From Camellia lanceoleosa (Eukaryota; Streptophyta; Magnoliopsida; Ericales; Theaceae): a DNA stretch of 64,000 nt. The DNA is taken from the NCBI GenBank assembly GCA_025200525.1, contig CM045762.1:126981752-127045751 (forward strand). The letters are read 5' to 3'. This document shows positions 12,153 to 22,659 of the stretch, piece by piece. The number at the start of each line of letters is the position of its first letter. Position 1 is the stretch's first letter. Made by a program: the position numbers and the translations under genes. The notes under the pieces are model-generated. The model saw only the letters and a list, made by a program, of their open reading frames with translations, did no database searches and had not been told where the DNA came from.

Positions 12153-13188
12153 AACTAGTCTTGGGTCGGGAGGATCAATGCCAGCCCTTGCATCCATCAC
12201 TTTTTCTAGTTAGTCTTGCACCGACGGATCACCACAAAATCTTTTCTCCATCACAGAAATATCTCCCTAGATGACTTATGCCCCATCTGCAATTCCTCTC
12301 CTAAAACAACCATCCATGTGTTACGAGATTGCATTATGACCAATAATCACTGGAACTCTATAGGCATTCCCCTCACCCACGCCTCCTCCAATCTTAACAT
12401 AGTTGATTAGATCAAAGTCAACCGCCTTTCAATCAAAACCTATGACAATGCCTACTGGCCCATTGTATTCTCCCTTGTCTGCTGGGAAATCTGGAAAGCC
12501 AGAAATTCTCAATGCTTCTCACCCTCAAATCCTAACCCTTTCAAACCCTACCTCATCCCAACCCTTGCTCTTCAGTGGCAGCACTTTACCAACTTCAGTC
12601 TGGGGAAAAAAATCCTTAATCACTCCCCACATTAGTTGGAAACCACCTGACCCAAGCATGCTAAAGCTCAACACTGATAGGGCTGCAAAAGGAAATAGCC
12701 AGTTGTTGGGGAATCATTAGAGACCACCTTGGTAGATGGGTTGCTGGCTTCACCAGAAATATAGGCACTGCTACAAGCATTTATGCTAAATTATGGGGCT
12801 TAAGAGACGACCTTAACTTTTGCCTAGAAAATGGTTTCACAAATCTAATAGTTGAAACGGATGCTCTTCTTGCTGTACAATTCATCTTTGGACATCACAA
12901 TGACTCTCATCACCTCAGTTATCTCATATGTGATTGCAGGTACCTACTAAACCAACTAGGAGTGCACTCAATTGAGCATACTTTCCGTGAAGCCAACGAA
13001 TGTGCCCATACTCTAGTAAATTTTGGTTTACAATCATCAAATTAATGGTTTGCACATTTTACACCAATTTCCTCATTGTATTGCAACTCAAATGTATGAT
13101 GATGCTAGAGGGATTATTTATCCCAGAACTTTGTCCTCTTCTCTTTAATCTATATTCAGTTCCACTTTACTAACAAAAAAAAAAAAAA
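12153..13188 (+). mobile_element. LINE 1, 3' piece with RNase H-like end and poly(A)
   Basis: Contains the LINE C-terminal zinc-binding region (about 12270-12340) and a plant RNase H-like domain (about 12640-13045): LKLNTDRAAKG, VETDALLAVQFI, and EANECAHTLVNFG before a TAA at 13043-13045. Stops and frameshifts are scattered. A 14-base poly(A) at 13175-13188 marks the retrotransposed 3' end. No clear target duplication could be fixed. Confidence 0.85.
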
Positions 13189-13224
13189 TACAAAACAATA
13201 CATGAAGGATAAAGTGAAATACAT

Positions 13225-13525
13225 AGAGGACGTTCGTTTTTACTTTCTGGGCTTTAGTGGGTAGTGGGGAATGGTTAGAGTATCAATCCTTTTGAAGAAC
13301 AGTGGATTCCGATTGTGTCCAATCCTTGTCAAGGATGAGGATTGAATGATATTTGTCCTGCAATGCGGGTAGAGCATTTCATTGACCCCTCATCACAATC
13401 TTGGCGATTGGATTTATTAAACTTGTTCTTTCCTGCCCATGTTATACCTCACATTTTATTCATTCACATTCCATATGAGGATCTTGAGGATAAACTTATT
13501 TAGGGTCCAACAAAGAGCGGACAAT
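13225..13525 (+). mobile_element. LINE 2, 5' piece
   Basis: A second LINE begins just past the poly(A) of LINE 1. The frame from about 13228 reads GRSFLLSGL, VVGNG, SINPFEEQWIP and ends at TKSG, the segment of plant LINE proteins before the zinc finger, with several in-frame stops. It is split at 13525 by a MITE and resumes at 13781. Confidence 0.8.
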
Positions 13526-13775
13526 GGCCCTGTTTGGTAGAGCTGTGGGAAAGTGCTTATAGCTTATGTCTAAACAGCTTATAGCTTATAACTTTCAGCT
13601 TAAGCTGATTTCCAGCTTATTCTTAAAGCATCTCCTGCCCTACTCAAAGAATAAGCTGATTTCTGACTTCCAAAAAGCTATAAGCTATAAGCTATAAGCT
13701 AAACCAAACACATCAAAATAGCTTAAATTAAGCTGAAAGCTGAAATAAGCTGTAATTAAGCTCTGCCAAACAGGC
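13526..13775. mobile_element. 250-bp MITE inside LINE 2
   Basis: Ends GGCCCTGTTTGG and CCAAACAGGC are inverted, and the interior is rich in AGCTTATAGCTTATA-type palindromes. Duplicated ACAAT flanks it at 13521-13525 and 13776-13780. Removing the element and one duplication restores the LINE frame TKSGQYTVKSGY, which confirms the boundaries. The superfamily is uncertain. Confidence 0.92.
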
Positions 13776-13780
13776 ACAAT

Positions 13781-14844
13781 ACACGGTTAAATCAGGTTAC
13801 AAGCAGGCTTTAAGTCGACAGTTCCCGGACTTTTGTAGGCCTGATCCAGACTGGTCCATTTGGAAACGGTTGTGGCACTTACAGTTTCCTCCCAAATGGA
13901 CTTTGTTTATGTGGAAATGTCTTCACAATATTCTCCCGGTCAAACACGAACTGAAGAAACGAGGGCTCAATATAGATCCACTCTGTTCACGATGCTCCGA
14001 GTATGAGGAAACTATTGAACATCTATTTTTTGATTGCCCCATCTCTCAACGGGTTTGGTGTGGGTCTGCCTTGAGATTAGATTTTGGAGTGGGAACCCCT
14101 TTATCATTCTTTTCCTGGTTTAAGAATTGGGTGGAGCAGATTACCGATGTCGAGATTTTATTTTATTCCATTACTTTATTATGGGCCATCTGGTTGCAAC
14201 GGAACTCAGCTGAATTTCGGTCTGCAGTTATGTCCACGGCTCATACCTTAGCCACAGCTTGGGAATTGTTATCCATCTTTCTGTCACCATATCCTAATGT
14301 TTCTCATGACTTATCCTTCTCTGGTACTCTTGCTCACCAGTCCATTGATAAACAAATTATTTTGCAGAATGCTGCCTCTTCCATTGCAGATTATCCGTAA
14401 CAATGTATTGTCGTCGATGGGTCTTGGACCTCGTTCACGGACAGGACTGGTTTGGCTTGGGTTTGGCTGGATGAAGATAACCGCATCGTCAAGCAGGAAG
14501 CTATTTTGGGGCCACCCATGCTTTCACCTCAACAAACAGAGGCTGCTTCGGTACTACATGCCCTGCGTTGGGCATCTCAGCAAGGCATAAAGCGTCTCCT
14601 TTTGCAAACAGATTGCTTGGTCTTGGTGCAACTTCTGCATCCCTACGCTCAAGATGATGACTGGCAGCTTCACTCTCTATTAAGTGATATTTTGTTTTGC
14701 ACTAAGCAGTTTGCACATGTTGTATTAGAAAAGGTAGACAGAGCCGTTGTTCACTCGGCTCATTCTCTTGCCACTTCTGTAAGACTTTCTTTTGAAAATC
14801 AATGAAATAGCTATGCTGCTTTCGTCCTCAAAAAAAAAAAAAAA
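13781..14844 (+). mobile_element. LINE 2, 3' piece: zinc finger, RNase H-like domain and poly(A)
   Basis: One frame runs from the MITE edge to 14805 with a single stop (TAA 14398-14400). It holds the reverse-transcriptase-associated zinc finger (WHLQFPPKWTLFMWK, CSRCSEYEETIEHLFFDC, about 13870-14040) and an RNase H-like domain (VVDGSW, EAASVLHALRWA, LQTDCLVLVQLL, about 14410-14800). A 15-base poly(A) at 14830-14844 closes it. Coding quality is much better than in LINE 1, so LINE 2 is probably younger or from a different family. Confidence 0.88.
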
Positions 14845-16247
14845 TGAAATGAAAGGACGTGTGTCAAGAATGAAGATCAAGAAATAATTATTTGGTAGTT
14901 TTTTTTATATATTATTTTTTAAAAAAATACATACAAATTCACTTTTTAAATTTATTTTTTAATTCAATAATATGTAAGGGATATGATTGGTTAATAATTA
15001 AAGAAAATATGAGAAAGACTAGTATTGAATTTGATATCCTAATTAATTACCATATTATTGAGCCTGAAAAATAAATTTATTTTTTAAATTTGAATAACAA
15101 TGCTTTATATATATATATATCCTCTTATGCCTATATTTTATTGGGGAATGGCACTACCCCAAATTAAAGACAATTGATTTACATTTTTTGTCCTTTCTTT
15201 TATCATAGCACTAGATATAACTTAGAATTATATTTTATACATTTTTTTTTAATTATTTATTCACACCTTTGTTTCAAACCAATAAAAAAATAGGTAATTT
15301 GATGGTTACTTTGATTGTTCATTTTATCACCTTACTTTATCTTCTTCATTTTCTTCTCTTCTTCCTTTCTATTTATTTTTTTCTACACTTGACAATTGTG
15401 AAGTCCTTATTGAAATAAAACAACTGCCAACCCATTCACTTGATAGTTTATTTGAATTTAATCTGAAATTTTTTTTTTTAACTTTTTTTGACACGGTGCA
15501 TTTATGAAATTTTCTGTACTAATCTAATTAACAAATTACGGTGATGGCCCGTGGCCGACTTGGTTGGTGGCATAACCCCACCGGACCATAGCCACCCACA
15601 CAATCTTTATGGTGATGGCCCGCTTTCCTACTGGCGATGCCCTAATCTTTGGGGTGGTTGCCAAGAGAGTGATGCTCCAATAGTAGCAAATTATTGCAAC
15701 CACAAATTAAAACATTACCAAACAAAACACTCATAATCTTAGGATTTGGGGTGGCTGCAGATTCCGTATGGTTTATTTAGACTATATTTTGATAATTTGA
15801 GTAGTTCATTTATATGGTTCGTTGAGTATATCATTTATATAAATAATGAATTTAATCAAATAAATATAACATCATGATCAAGCTGAATAATAACCTTAAA
15901 AAAAAATTAAAATCATGTTAATCATTTATTTTTTCTAAAACATACACGTGGTCATATTGTAGGTTAAAAATGTCTAATTAATTTGAATTTTTTCATAGAT
16001 AATCTTCTCAATAAACTCTACACTATGAACGGATCGAATTATTAAAATAAATTTAAGACATGCTTTCAAAGACTCACAATATAATGTTATACTTATACGG
16101 GATAACACCCATCCCAAATCCCATAATCCTAATTGTTTGGAACAGGTTTTGCTTGTTTGATTCCAGTTTGGCTTGTGTCTGTCTAGCTGTGTTTGGTCAT
16201 TGTAACTAGGACAAAATTCTCTTTATCGCCTTATTTTTACACCATTT
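14845..16247. other. AT-rich intergenic DNA
   Basis: No gene is supported. It holds an AT dinucleotide run near 15107-15120 and homopolymer T/A tracts. At 15536-15740 is a slightly GC-richer patch where GGTGATGGCCCG occurs twice; its short open frame (15551-15736) was not recognised. Confidence 0.6.
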
Positions 16248-16697
16248 AGAGCATCTCCAACGCTACATTTCTTTTTTCATCAAATTTGAAGAAGAAAATG
16301 ATGATTTTCTCAATTTGATACGAGGCGCTCCAACGGTGAGCATCAAAGTAAAAATTGGGGAGGTGGTCGACCGGGTGGTCAACCGGCCGGTTGACCAACC
16401 GGTCAACCGGCAAAGACAAATTTTTTTTTTTTTTTAACTGTTTAAACTGTTTTTGACCCGTTTGAACCCATGAATTTCAAAGAGAACCGGGTGACCGGTT
16501 GGTTGACCGGTGTACCATTTTCAACGGTCAGTAACAGTGATTTGGTAAAATCTCTGTCTTGGTATCAGTTTGATGTTTTGTTTGCTGAATTCTCATTTTG
16601 ATATGAGTTTGGTGCAACAGTTGAAACTTGAAAATGTGAGTTTTTCATTAAATTTTGAATCTGATGCTGGGTTTGATTCACCGTTGGAGATGGTTTT
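16248..16697. mobile_element. MITE with GAGCATCTCCAACG termini and GGTCGACC-type core
   Basis: Left end AGAGCATCTCCAACG and right end CGTTGGAGATGGTTT are inverted. The interior has a striking palindromic block of GGTCAACCGG/CCGGTTGACC repeats (16365-16410, 16490-16515). The same family starts at 63589, with the same core. No transposase. Confidence 0.75.
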
Positions 16698-17152
16698 ACG
16701 TATAATAACTTAAGCCATGTACATTAGTAATAGGCAGAGTAACCTTCTACAATTTTGACCGTCTAGTAATTTGCTCTATTTAATTAAAAAATCTATACAA
16801 ATCTATCTAAATTAATGGACAGTGAGAAATGTTCGCCTCTTAGAAAGTCAAAAGTCAAATTCAACTCAAAAATACAAAAATACTGTTTGAAATTAATTAG
16901 ATATTATTATATACATAATTAATGAGGGCTTCCGACCTAATAGTTGTGTAGCACCACTTTATGGTATGAAATTGTGGTTCAAATCCAACGGAGAGGACTT
17001 AAAAATTAGTTAGATTGTTTATTTCTCTCCCATTATGAAATTGTTTAATTCTTATCAAGTTGGACTATTTACGATTGTGATTGTTGGGTTTGTAATTGCT
17101 AATATTTGTAATTAATCTATTATCGATTCATAAATAATAATAATAATAATAA

Positions 17153-17498
17153 GGGTAAATTACACTGACCTCGTTTAAGTTTGGAGAAAATACAATAAGC
17201 TCCACAAGTTTGGCATAATTATACTAGGCTTCCTTAAGGTTTTAATTCATGTAATACTTAATCCATTTTTCATCATAACTTTGTTAGTCATATGAATAAA
17301 AAATATATATATATATTATCATCTTTTTTACATAGAAATATATATTTTTTACTTTATGTATCAGTATATTTTTATACCATCTGTATTAATTTTAGTAGCT
17401 TTAACCTTACTAAAATGAAGACAAATATAATTATGTCAAAACTGTAAAACTTGCTATATTTTCCCTAAATGTCAAGAGAGTTTAGTGTAATTTATCCC
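17153..17498. mobile_element. MITE with GGGTAAATTACAC termini
   Basis: About 346 bp. GGGTAAATTACACT at the left is mirrored by AGTGTAATTTATCCC at the right. Both flanks read AATAATAA, a possible 8-9 bp target duplication, though it lies in simple sequence. The terminus resembles the element at 28884-29269 in the intron of the minus-strand gene. Confidence 0.75.
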
Positions 17499-18011
17499 AA
17501 TAATAATTATACACATAATTACAAAATAAGTCAACCATGGACATAATTAATATCAATATGACTCCCTGCTACTATTTCTTTTAGAAGTAATTACGCACAA
17601 AATTAAAAAAAAAAAAAAAAAATAGTTTTTCAAAATTTTTACCAAAAATAAAATGTATAGACCAATTCAAAAAATTATTTAAATAGTTGTTATAAAATGA
17701 TGTGTATAAATTAAATTTATTTTAGATATAACTCGCATCAAATTAAATTTGAATTCACACATTTTATTTTCAGATAAGTTTTCATCTTTCTAGCTATTTC
17801 TCAAAATAATTCATTATAACTCTTCATTTGTTATGTAGTTTCTCATATGTCATAATAAGTTCAATTACCTTTTAAATATGATAAAACTTACACATATGCA
17901 TACGTTTTATTTTATGAAAGCACAAATACTAAATCAAACGATGAAATTCCATCTAACAACAAAAATTAATTTTCATTAAAAATTTGCACGAGCCCAAAAC
18001 AAAAGGAGGTT
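17499..18011. other. AT-rich intergenic DNA
   Basis: Poly-A and poly-T tracts and no coding signal; nothing further recognised. Confidence 0.6.
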
Positions 18012-18404
18012 CCCCTCCAGTCCAAAATTTAGATTGGAGGGTGCTGTTTGGGCCCGTGAGACTCACTACGGGTCCTGTTTCGATAATCCAAACCATTCAT
18101 TTTGTCGGACACTACATGTATTTCATCCACACACAAAATTAGGTTGATCCAATAACTGTAACTTATTCAATTTTTCACTAAAAAAATAGACAATAATTGT
18201 GTTTTTTTTAAATAAATCATACATTTTTTTAGTGAGAAACGTAATAAATTGAACCAGTTATAGTTATCGAATCGACTTAATTTTTTTTATGAATGAAATG
18301 CACGAAATATCCGACAAAATGAACGGTTCAGATCATCGAAATGGGCCCACTGGTGGGTCTCATGGGCCCCAATAATACCCTCCAGTCCAAAATCTGGACT
18401 GGAG
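18012..18404. mobile_element. Long inverted repeat / foldback MITE
   Basis: The two halves are reverse complements over nearly their full length: CTCCAGTCCAAAAT near 18014, with its mirror near 18380-18404, and inner blocks (CATTCATTTTGTCGGA against TCCGACAAAATGAACG) also pair. Arms are about 190 bp with moderate divergence. No transposase or clear target duplication was found. Such long arms are typical of foldback or MULE-type MITEs, but the class is not proven. Confidence 0.8.
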
Positions 18405-19620
18405 AATCGAATATTCTTCCTCCATAATATCTGCAGAAACCTATTTCATAGTTTCTATATCAAAATAATCACTGAAGAAAAAAAGAACAGGGGAATGGGT
18501 AACACCCACTTTGCCTCTACTCTGCATTGTAACCATTGTTCTAGGAAAAAAGGGTCATTGCTATGATGGTTGATATATATATTTGTTTATTTCCACCTAA
18601 TTTTGATTTGCATCTTGAATTAATCATTGATCATTCTTTAAAGAGCTCTATGTATAATAGTTCCAATTACATAATGTGCATTAGGTTTAGGAAATGCATG
18701 ATCGGACTCCCTAATTCTACACAAATTATAGTCTAACACTCAAAAAAAAAAAAAAAAACAATTTGCTTGGTTCCTCTTTTCCAAAAACATTTTTCAAAAA
18801 ATTTTACTTTCTTGTTTTCTGTGTTTTTTTTTTTTACTGATTTTTTTAAATATTTTAAGCAATTTTTTTTACTTTTTAGACATACCTAACATAAATATAG
18901 CTAAAAAGTAAAAAAAAATGTGAAAAAAAACCTTTTAAAAATTCACTAAATACCAAAAATATAAAATAAAAAAAAAATACGAGAATTCAGTATATTTTTT
19001 ATATTTTTATATATGTAGTAATTTTTTAAAATATTTTTTCACATATTTTTTACTTTTTAGATCCATCTAAGTAAGATGCATCTAAAAAAGTAAAAAAAAA
19101 ATGTTTAAAATTTTAAAAATATTCACTAAAAACAAAAAATATACAAAAATCAAAGAACTTAATTTTCAAAAAATTTAATTCAAAAACTCAAACCAAACCA
19201 TGATAAATATCTTGCAAATTGTATGTAAATTATAAGTTAAGTGTCATGAATTGCTTAATTCTTTCGGATTACCTTAGTGCATGTGGTTGAAAATTATCAT
19301 TTATGTTTAGTACGAGAGGTTGCAAGTTGTTACAGACTAGTTAGGACAAAATTTCTTATACTATGGTTATGAAAACAAAAAATAAAAAGTTAAAAAACAT
19401 AAATAAATAAGAAACCAAAAAAAGGAAAATAGAAAACATGACTTGAAATGAAGTTTCAAAACACTTTTTGAAAACGAGTTCAAAACTCATGAATGAGAAG
19501 TGTAGGGGATGGTGATGAATTGAGTGTATCACCCAGTTGTCATCCACCCACTGGTCGAAACCAATCATAGCAAAATGGAGGCCATACCAACAACCATGAA
19601 CATTATCATTCGACTTTGTT
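18405..19620. other. AT-rich intergenic DNA with duplicated hairpin
   Basis: At 18840-19150 an imperfect module occurs twice about 180 bp apart. Each copy has a hairpin of TTTACTTTTTAGA against TAAAAAGTAAA (18866-18912 and 19046-19100). The rest is A/T tracts. The minus-strand open frame at 19356-19568 is low-complexity and not supported. Confidence 0.6.
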
Positions 19621-19689
19621 TGGTTCTGTTTCTAATAAGGTAAGGCTGGGGTTGAAGTCCCAAGGTCAGGTTCAATTCCTTCTCTCAGA

Positions 19690-19945
19690 GTCAATTTTTT
19701 AGGCAAAGCACAGGTGGTTAGGAGGTTAGATCTTAAGTTGTCTAATCAGTGTTTGGTGTGAGTTCAATACTCTCCCGCTGTGTGAGTCCTGACTTAAGCG
19801 AAACCTGTCTTGTGAGATCGGGACAAATTTTCAAGTTATAGTCTCCTTACTTGGAACGGCTAACAGGATATCCTGGTGATCTCTGCAAGGGGCGCTGCCT
19901 TGAACCTGTGGGAAGGTAGGGAGGATTTTCCTGTAAAAAAAAAAA
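19690..19945 (+). mobile_element. Probable tRNA-derived SINE
   Basis: A box-A-like stretch (GTGGTTAGGAGG, about 19708) is followed about 50 bp later by a degenerate box B (GAGTTCAATAC), and the unit ends in poly(A) at 19935-19945, the layout of a plant tRNA-derived SINE. Just upstream at 19669-19679 is a perfect box B (GGTTCAATTCC), perhaps from a second truncated copy. The family was not identified. Confidence 0.55.
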
Positions 19946-20057
19946 TGGTAATCAAAAAGTAAAAATTAAAACTCCTCCCCGTTTGTTAGTAATTAATTTT
20001 TAAAATTTATTTACATTATTTCTATCTTATAAAATATAAATGAAAATTATATCAAAC

Positions 20058-20290
20058 ATTGGCTCTGTTTGATACAGTTTTTTTTTTAAATTAAAATTTA
20101 ATAATTAGAAAGCAGAAGATAAAAGTATTCACTCTCTAATTTTTAAATAATTAATTTTTTTCAACTTATTTAAGTTATATTTACCTAATAAGCTATAAGT
20201 AGAAATTACACAAAACAATCTGACACAGACTCTCAAATTAAAATAAATTATTATCACTTCTTAAAATCTATAACAAACAGCCCCATTATA
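20058..20290. mobile_element. Candidate MITE upstream of XTH
   Basis: GGCTCTGTTTGA at the left is roughly mirrored by AACAAACAGCCCC at the right, with an AT-rich interior. Boundaries and target duplication are uncertain. Confidence 0.35.
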
Positions 20291-20530
20291 GTAAAAATTT
20301 TCAAATTTTCAAATAAACAAATAAATAATAAAAATAATTAATTCATAAACTCCACCAAACAGTCCAAGCGCCTCTTAAACCAAAAGAAAATCCAAAAATC
20401 CAAAACAATTGAATGCCTAAACAAACAGAAGTGTTCCAGCTTTCATTGTATTGCTCAGCTGGCACCAGCCTAGGAGCTCCCGCGTCTCACATCTCTTTCT
20501 CGCTCTCTCTCACAAGCATCCTCATCTTCC

Positions 20531-20538
20531 TTTTATAG
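20531..20538 (+). promoter_or_regulatory. Candidate TATA box of the XTH gene
   Basis: TTTTATAG, about 112 bp before the XTH start codon, leaving room for a leader of about 80 bp. Confidence 0.5.
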
Positions 20539-20624
20539 CCCATCTCCACCCCTCCCCCTACATATGCACACACACACCTCTCTTCTATATTACCCACAAA
20601 ACACTCAACACAATATTCATCAAA

Positions 20625-20648
20625 CTCTCTCTCTCTCTCTCTCTCTCT
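20625..20648 (+). repeat. (CT)12 microsatellite in the XTH 5' leader
   Basis: Twelve uninterrupted CT units end one base before the start codon. CT-rich leaders are common in plant genes and can influence expression. A perfect run this close to the ATG is likely polymorphic. Confidence 0.95.
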
Positions 20649-20649
20649 A

Positions 20650-22523
20650 ATGGCCTTTTCAAATAATGGGTTGTGCATGGTATTGTTGGTTAGTGTAATG
20701 GTGATGAGCTCTTTGATGGTTACCTATGGTGGCAACTTTTACCAAGACTGTGACATAACATGGGGTGATCAACGAGCCAAGATGTTCAATGGAGGTCAGC
20801 TTCTGTCTCTCTCACTAGACAAGACGTCTGGCTCTGGATTTCGATCCAAGAAAGAGTACCTGTTTGGGAGGATTGACATGCAGCTCAAACTTGTTGCTGG
20901 CAACTCTGCTGGCACTGTCACTACCTACTATGTATGTTTCTAAACTACTTTTATTTTGTCATTTTTAGCTCTATCATGTGTTTTAATGCTAGGTAAAAAT
21001 GACAGGTCAGCGCTACAGTTTGACAAAATAGACGTTAACATAACATGAACTGAATTAAAATTCGAATAGTGGAGCTAGTTAGTGATGAATGCTAAACTAA
21101 AAATGACACAATTCGATAATACAAAATGTAAACAAACATCACTCTATTTCAATAATATTATATCCGTTCAATACATATACTCAAATGCATAATAATAAAT
21201 AGTTTGTCAATTCCTATTTTTATATGTTTTATTTATCTATTTTTTCATTATTGCTTTAATAATTATCACCAAACGAAGAAACTAATCATAAAAATAAAAA
21301 ATGCTAGAGATCCTAAAAGTTTTATTAAAATTTTTATCGAATGTCTCACATGGGTGTGGGACTCACAGGGTTGTATGAGTCCCACACTGATATGAGACAT
21401 TCAATAAAATTTTTGATAAAATTTTTAGGGTTTCTAGCATTACTCCATAAGAATTCCTATAGGAGTTGATATAAAATGGTGTACAAAAAATTGGTAATAT
21501 TTATCATTTCTCAATTATCAATTGAGGAGTACTACTCTAACTCAAAAATTAAACCCGTTTTTCAAATTCAATGATGAGAGTTTGTTAAAATATATAAGAC
21601 AACTCACCATCTCTCATATCTTTCCTAATCACCAATCAATTATCTTTTTCACACATCTTAAAAATGAGTTTAGAAACTGAACTTTTCACATAATTGTTTA
21701 GAAAATAATTATGTACAAGTATATATACCCATTTTTTCCCTTTTAATTTGAATAATTAAATTGGTTATTGTGTGTATATTGCAGTTGTCTTCTGAAGGGC
21801 CAACACATGATGAGATTGATTTTGAGTTCTTGGGAAACCTCAGTGGTGATCCTTATATACTCCACACCAATGTCTTCACTCAAGGCAAAGGCAACAGAGA
21901 ACAACAATTCTATCTCTGGTTCGATCCCACGAAAAATTTCCACACTTACTCCATCATATGGATCCCCCACCATATCATGTAAGAAGAGAAACTCCAAATT
22001 TCTATTTTCCAAAGAATTTACTTTAATGAAATAAGTGCTAATCACTGCAACAAAATACAAAAACAACTTACTTAAACACTGGAAACCAGTTTTATATCCT
22101 TAATCATTTTTCTAACATGATTTTTACTTTGCTTCTCTTCTCAGTTTCTTGGTGGATGACACTCCCATAAGAGTATTCAAGAATGGTGAATCAATCGGCG
22201 TCCCTTTCCCTAAAAACCAACCCATGAGGATCTACTCTAGCCTTTGGAATGCCGATGATTGGGCCACAAGAGGAGGATTAGTGAAAACCGATTGGACAAA
22301 AGCTCCATTCACAGCAAACTACCGGAATTTCAATGTCCAAACCTGTTCCGGGACGTGCACTTCTTCTACTACTTCATTTTCGAGTGGGGCATGGCAGAGT
22401 CAAGAACTTGATGCCTATAGCCGAAGAAGACTAAGATGGGTTCAGAAGAATTTCATGATTTATAATTACTGCACGGATTTTAAACGCTTCCCTCAAGGCT
22501 TTCCTCCAGAGTGTAGGCAATGA
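20650..22523 (+). CDS. XTH: Xyloglucan endotransglucosylase/hydrolase (XTH), GH16 family
   Basis: Cuts and rejoins xyloglucan chains in the cell wall, loosening or reinforcing it during growth. Three exons: 20650-20931, 21785-21978 and 22145-22523, all with GT-AG borders and matching phases (0, then 2), give a 284-residue protein, normal for the family. Residues 1 to about 27 form a signal peptide. The catalytic motif [10 protein letters not shown] at 102-111 holds nucleophile E104 and acid/base E108. An N-glycosylation site NLS (112-114) follows it, as in most XTHs. The C-terminal XET domain has the expected cysteines (QTCSGTC, NYC, PPEC). All key residues are intact. Motifs suggest the group holding XTH22-25, but the exact orthologue is not assigned. 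Intron 1 (853 bp) carries a hairpin MITE. Confidence 0.96.
21301..21440. mobile_element. Hairpin MITE in XTH intron 1
   Basis: An almost perfect inverted repeat: ATGCTAGAGATCCTAAAAG at the left against CTAGCAT at the right, arms of about 65 bp, and a loop near 21365. The centre contains GTGGGACTCA and its mirror TGAGTCCCAC. It is transcribed with the XTH pre-mRNA, where it would fold into a long hairpin. Confidence 0.85.
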
Positions 22524-22634
22524 AGGTTCCTCTGAACAAATGTTAATGGAGTTTCTACTATATAGTCCATGGTTAAAATTCTTTCTGGCTCTGTTTGTAT
22601 TCAAGTTCCACTTTGTTTTATAAATTATATCTCA

Positions 22635-22640
22635 AATAAA
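22635..22640 (+). terminator. Candidate polyadenylation signal of XTH
   Basis: AATAAA, 112 bp past the stop codon, within T-rich sequence. Confidence 0.5.
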
Positions 22641-22659
22641 TCCAATTCTTTCTGTAGCT

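Noticed and set aside
11925..12274. Open frames of 72-77 codons
   Set aside because: Made of GGGCTTGGGC-type repeats of the hAT-like MITE and its border.
15551..15736. 61-codon frame with Cys/Trp-rich segment (YWRCPNLWGGCQ)
   Set aside because: Looks faintly like a zinc-binding motif but is isolated, without splice partners or a known match.
20487..20678. Minus-strand open frame over the XTH promoter
   Set aside because: It is the reverse of the CT microsatellite and leader.
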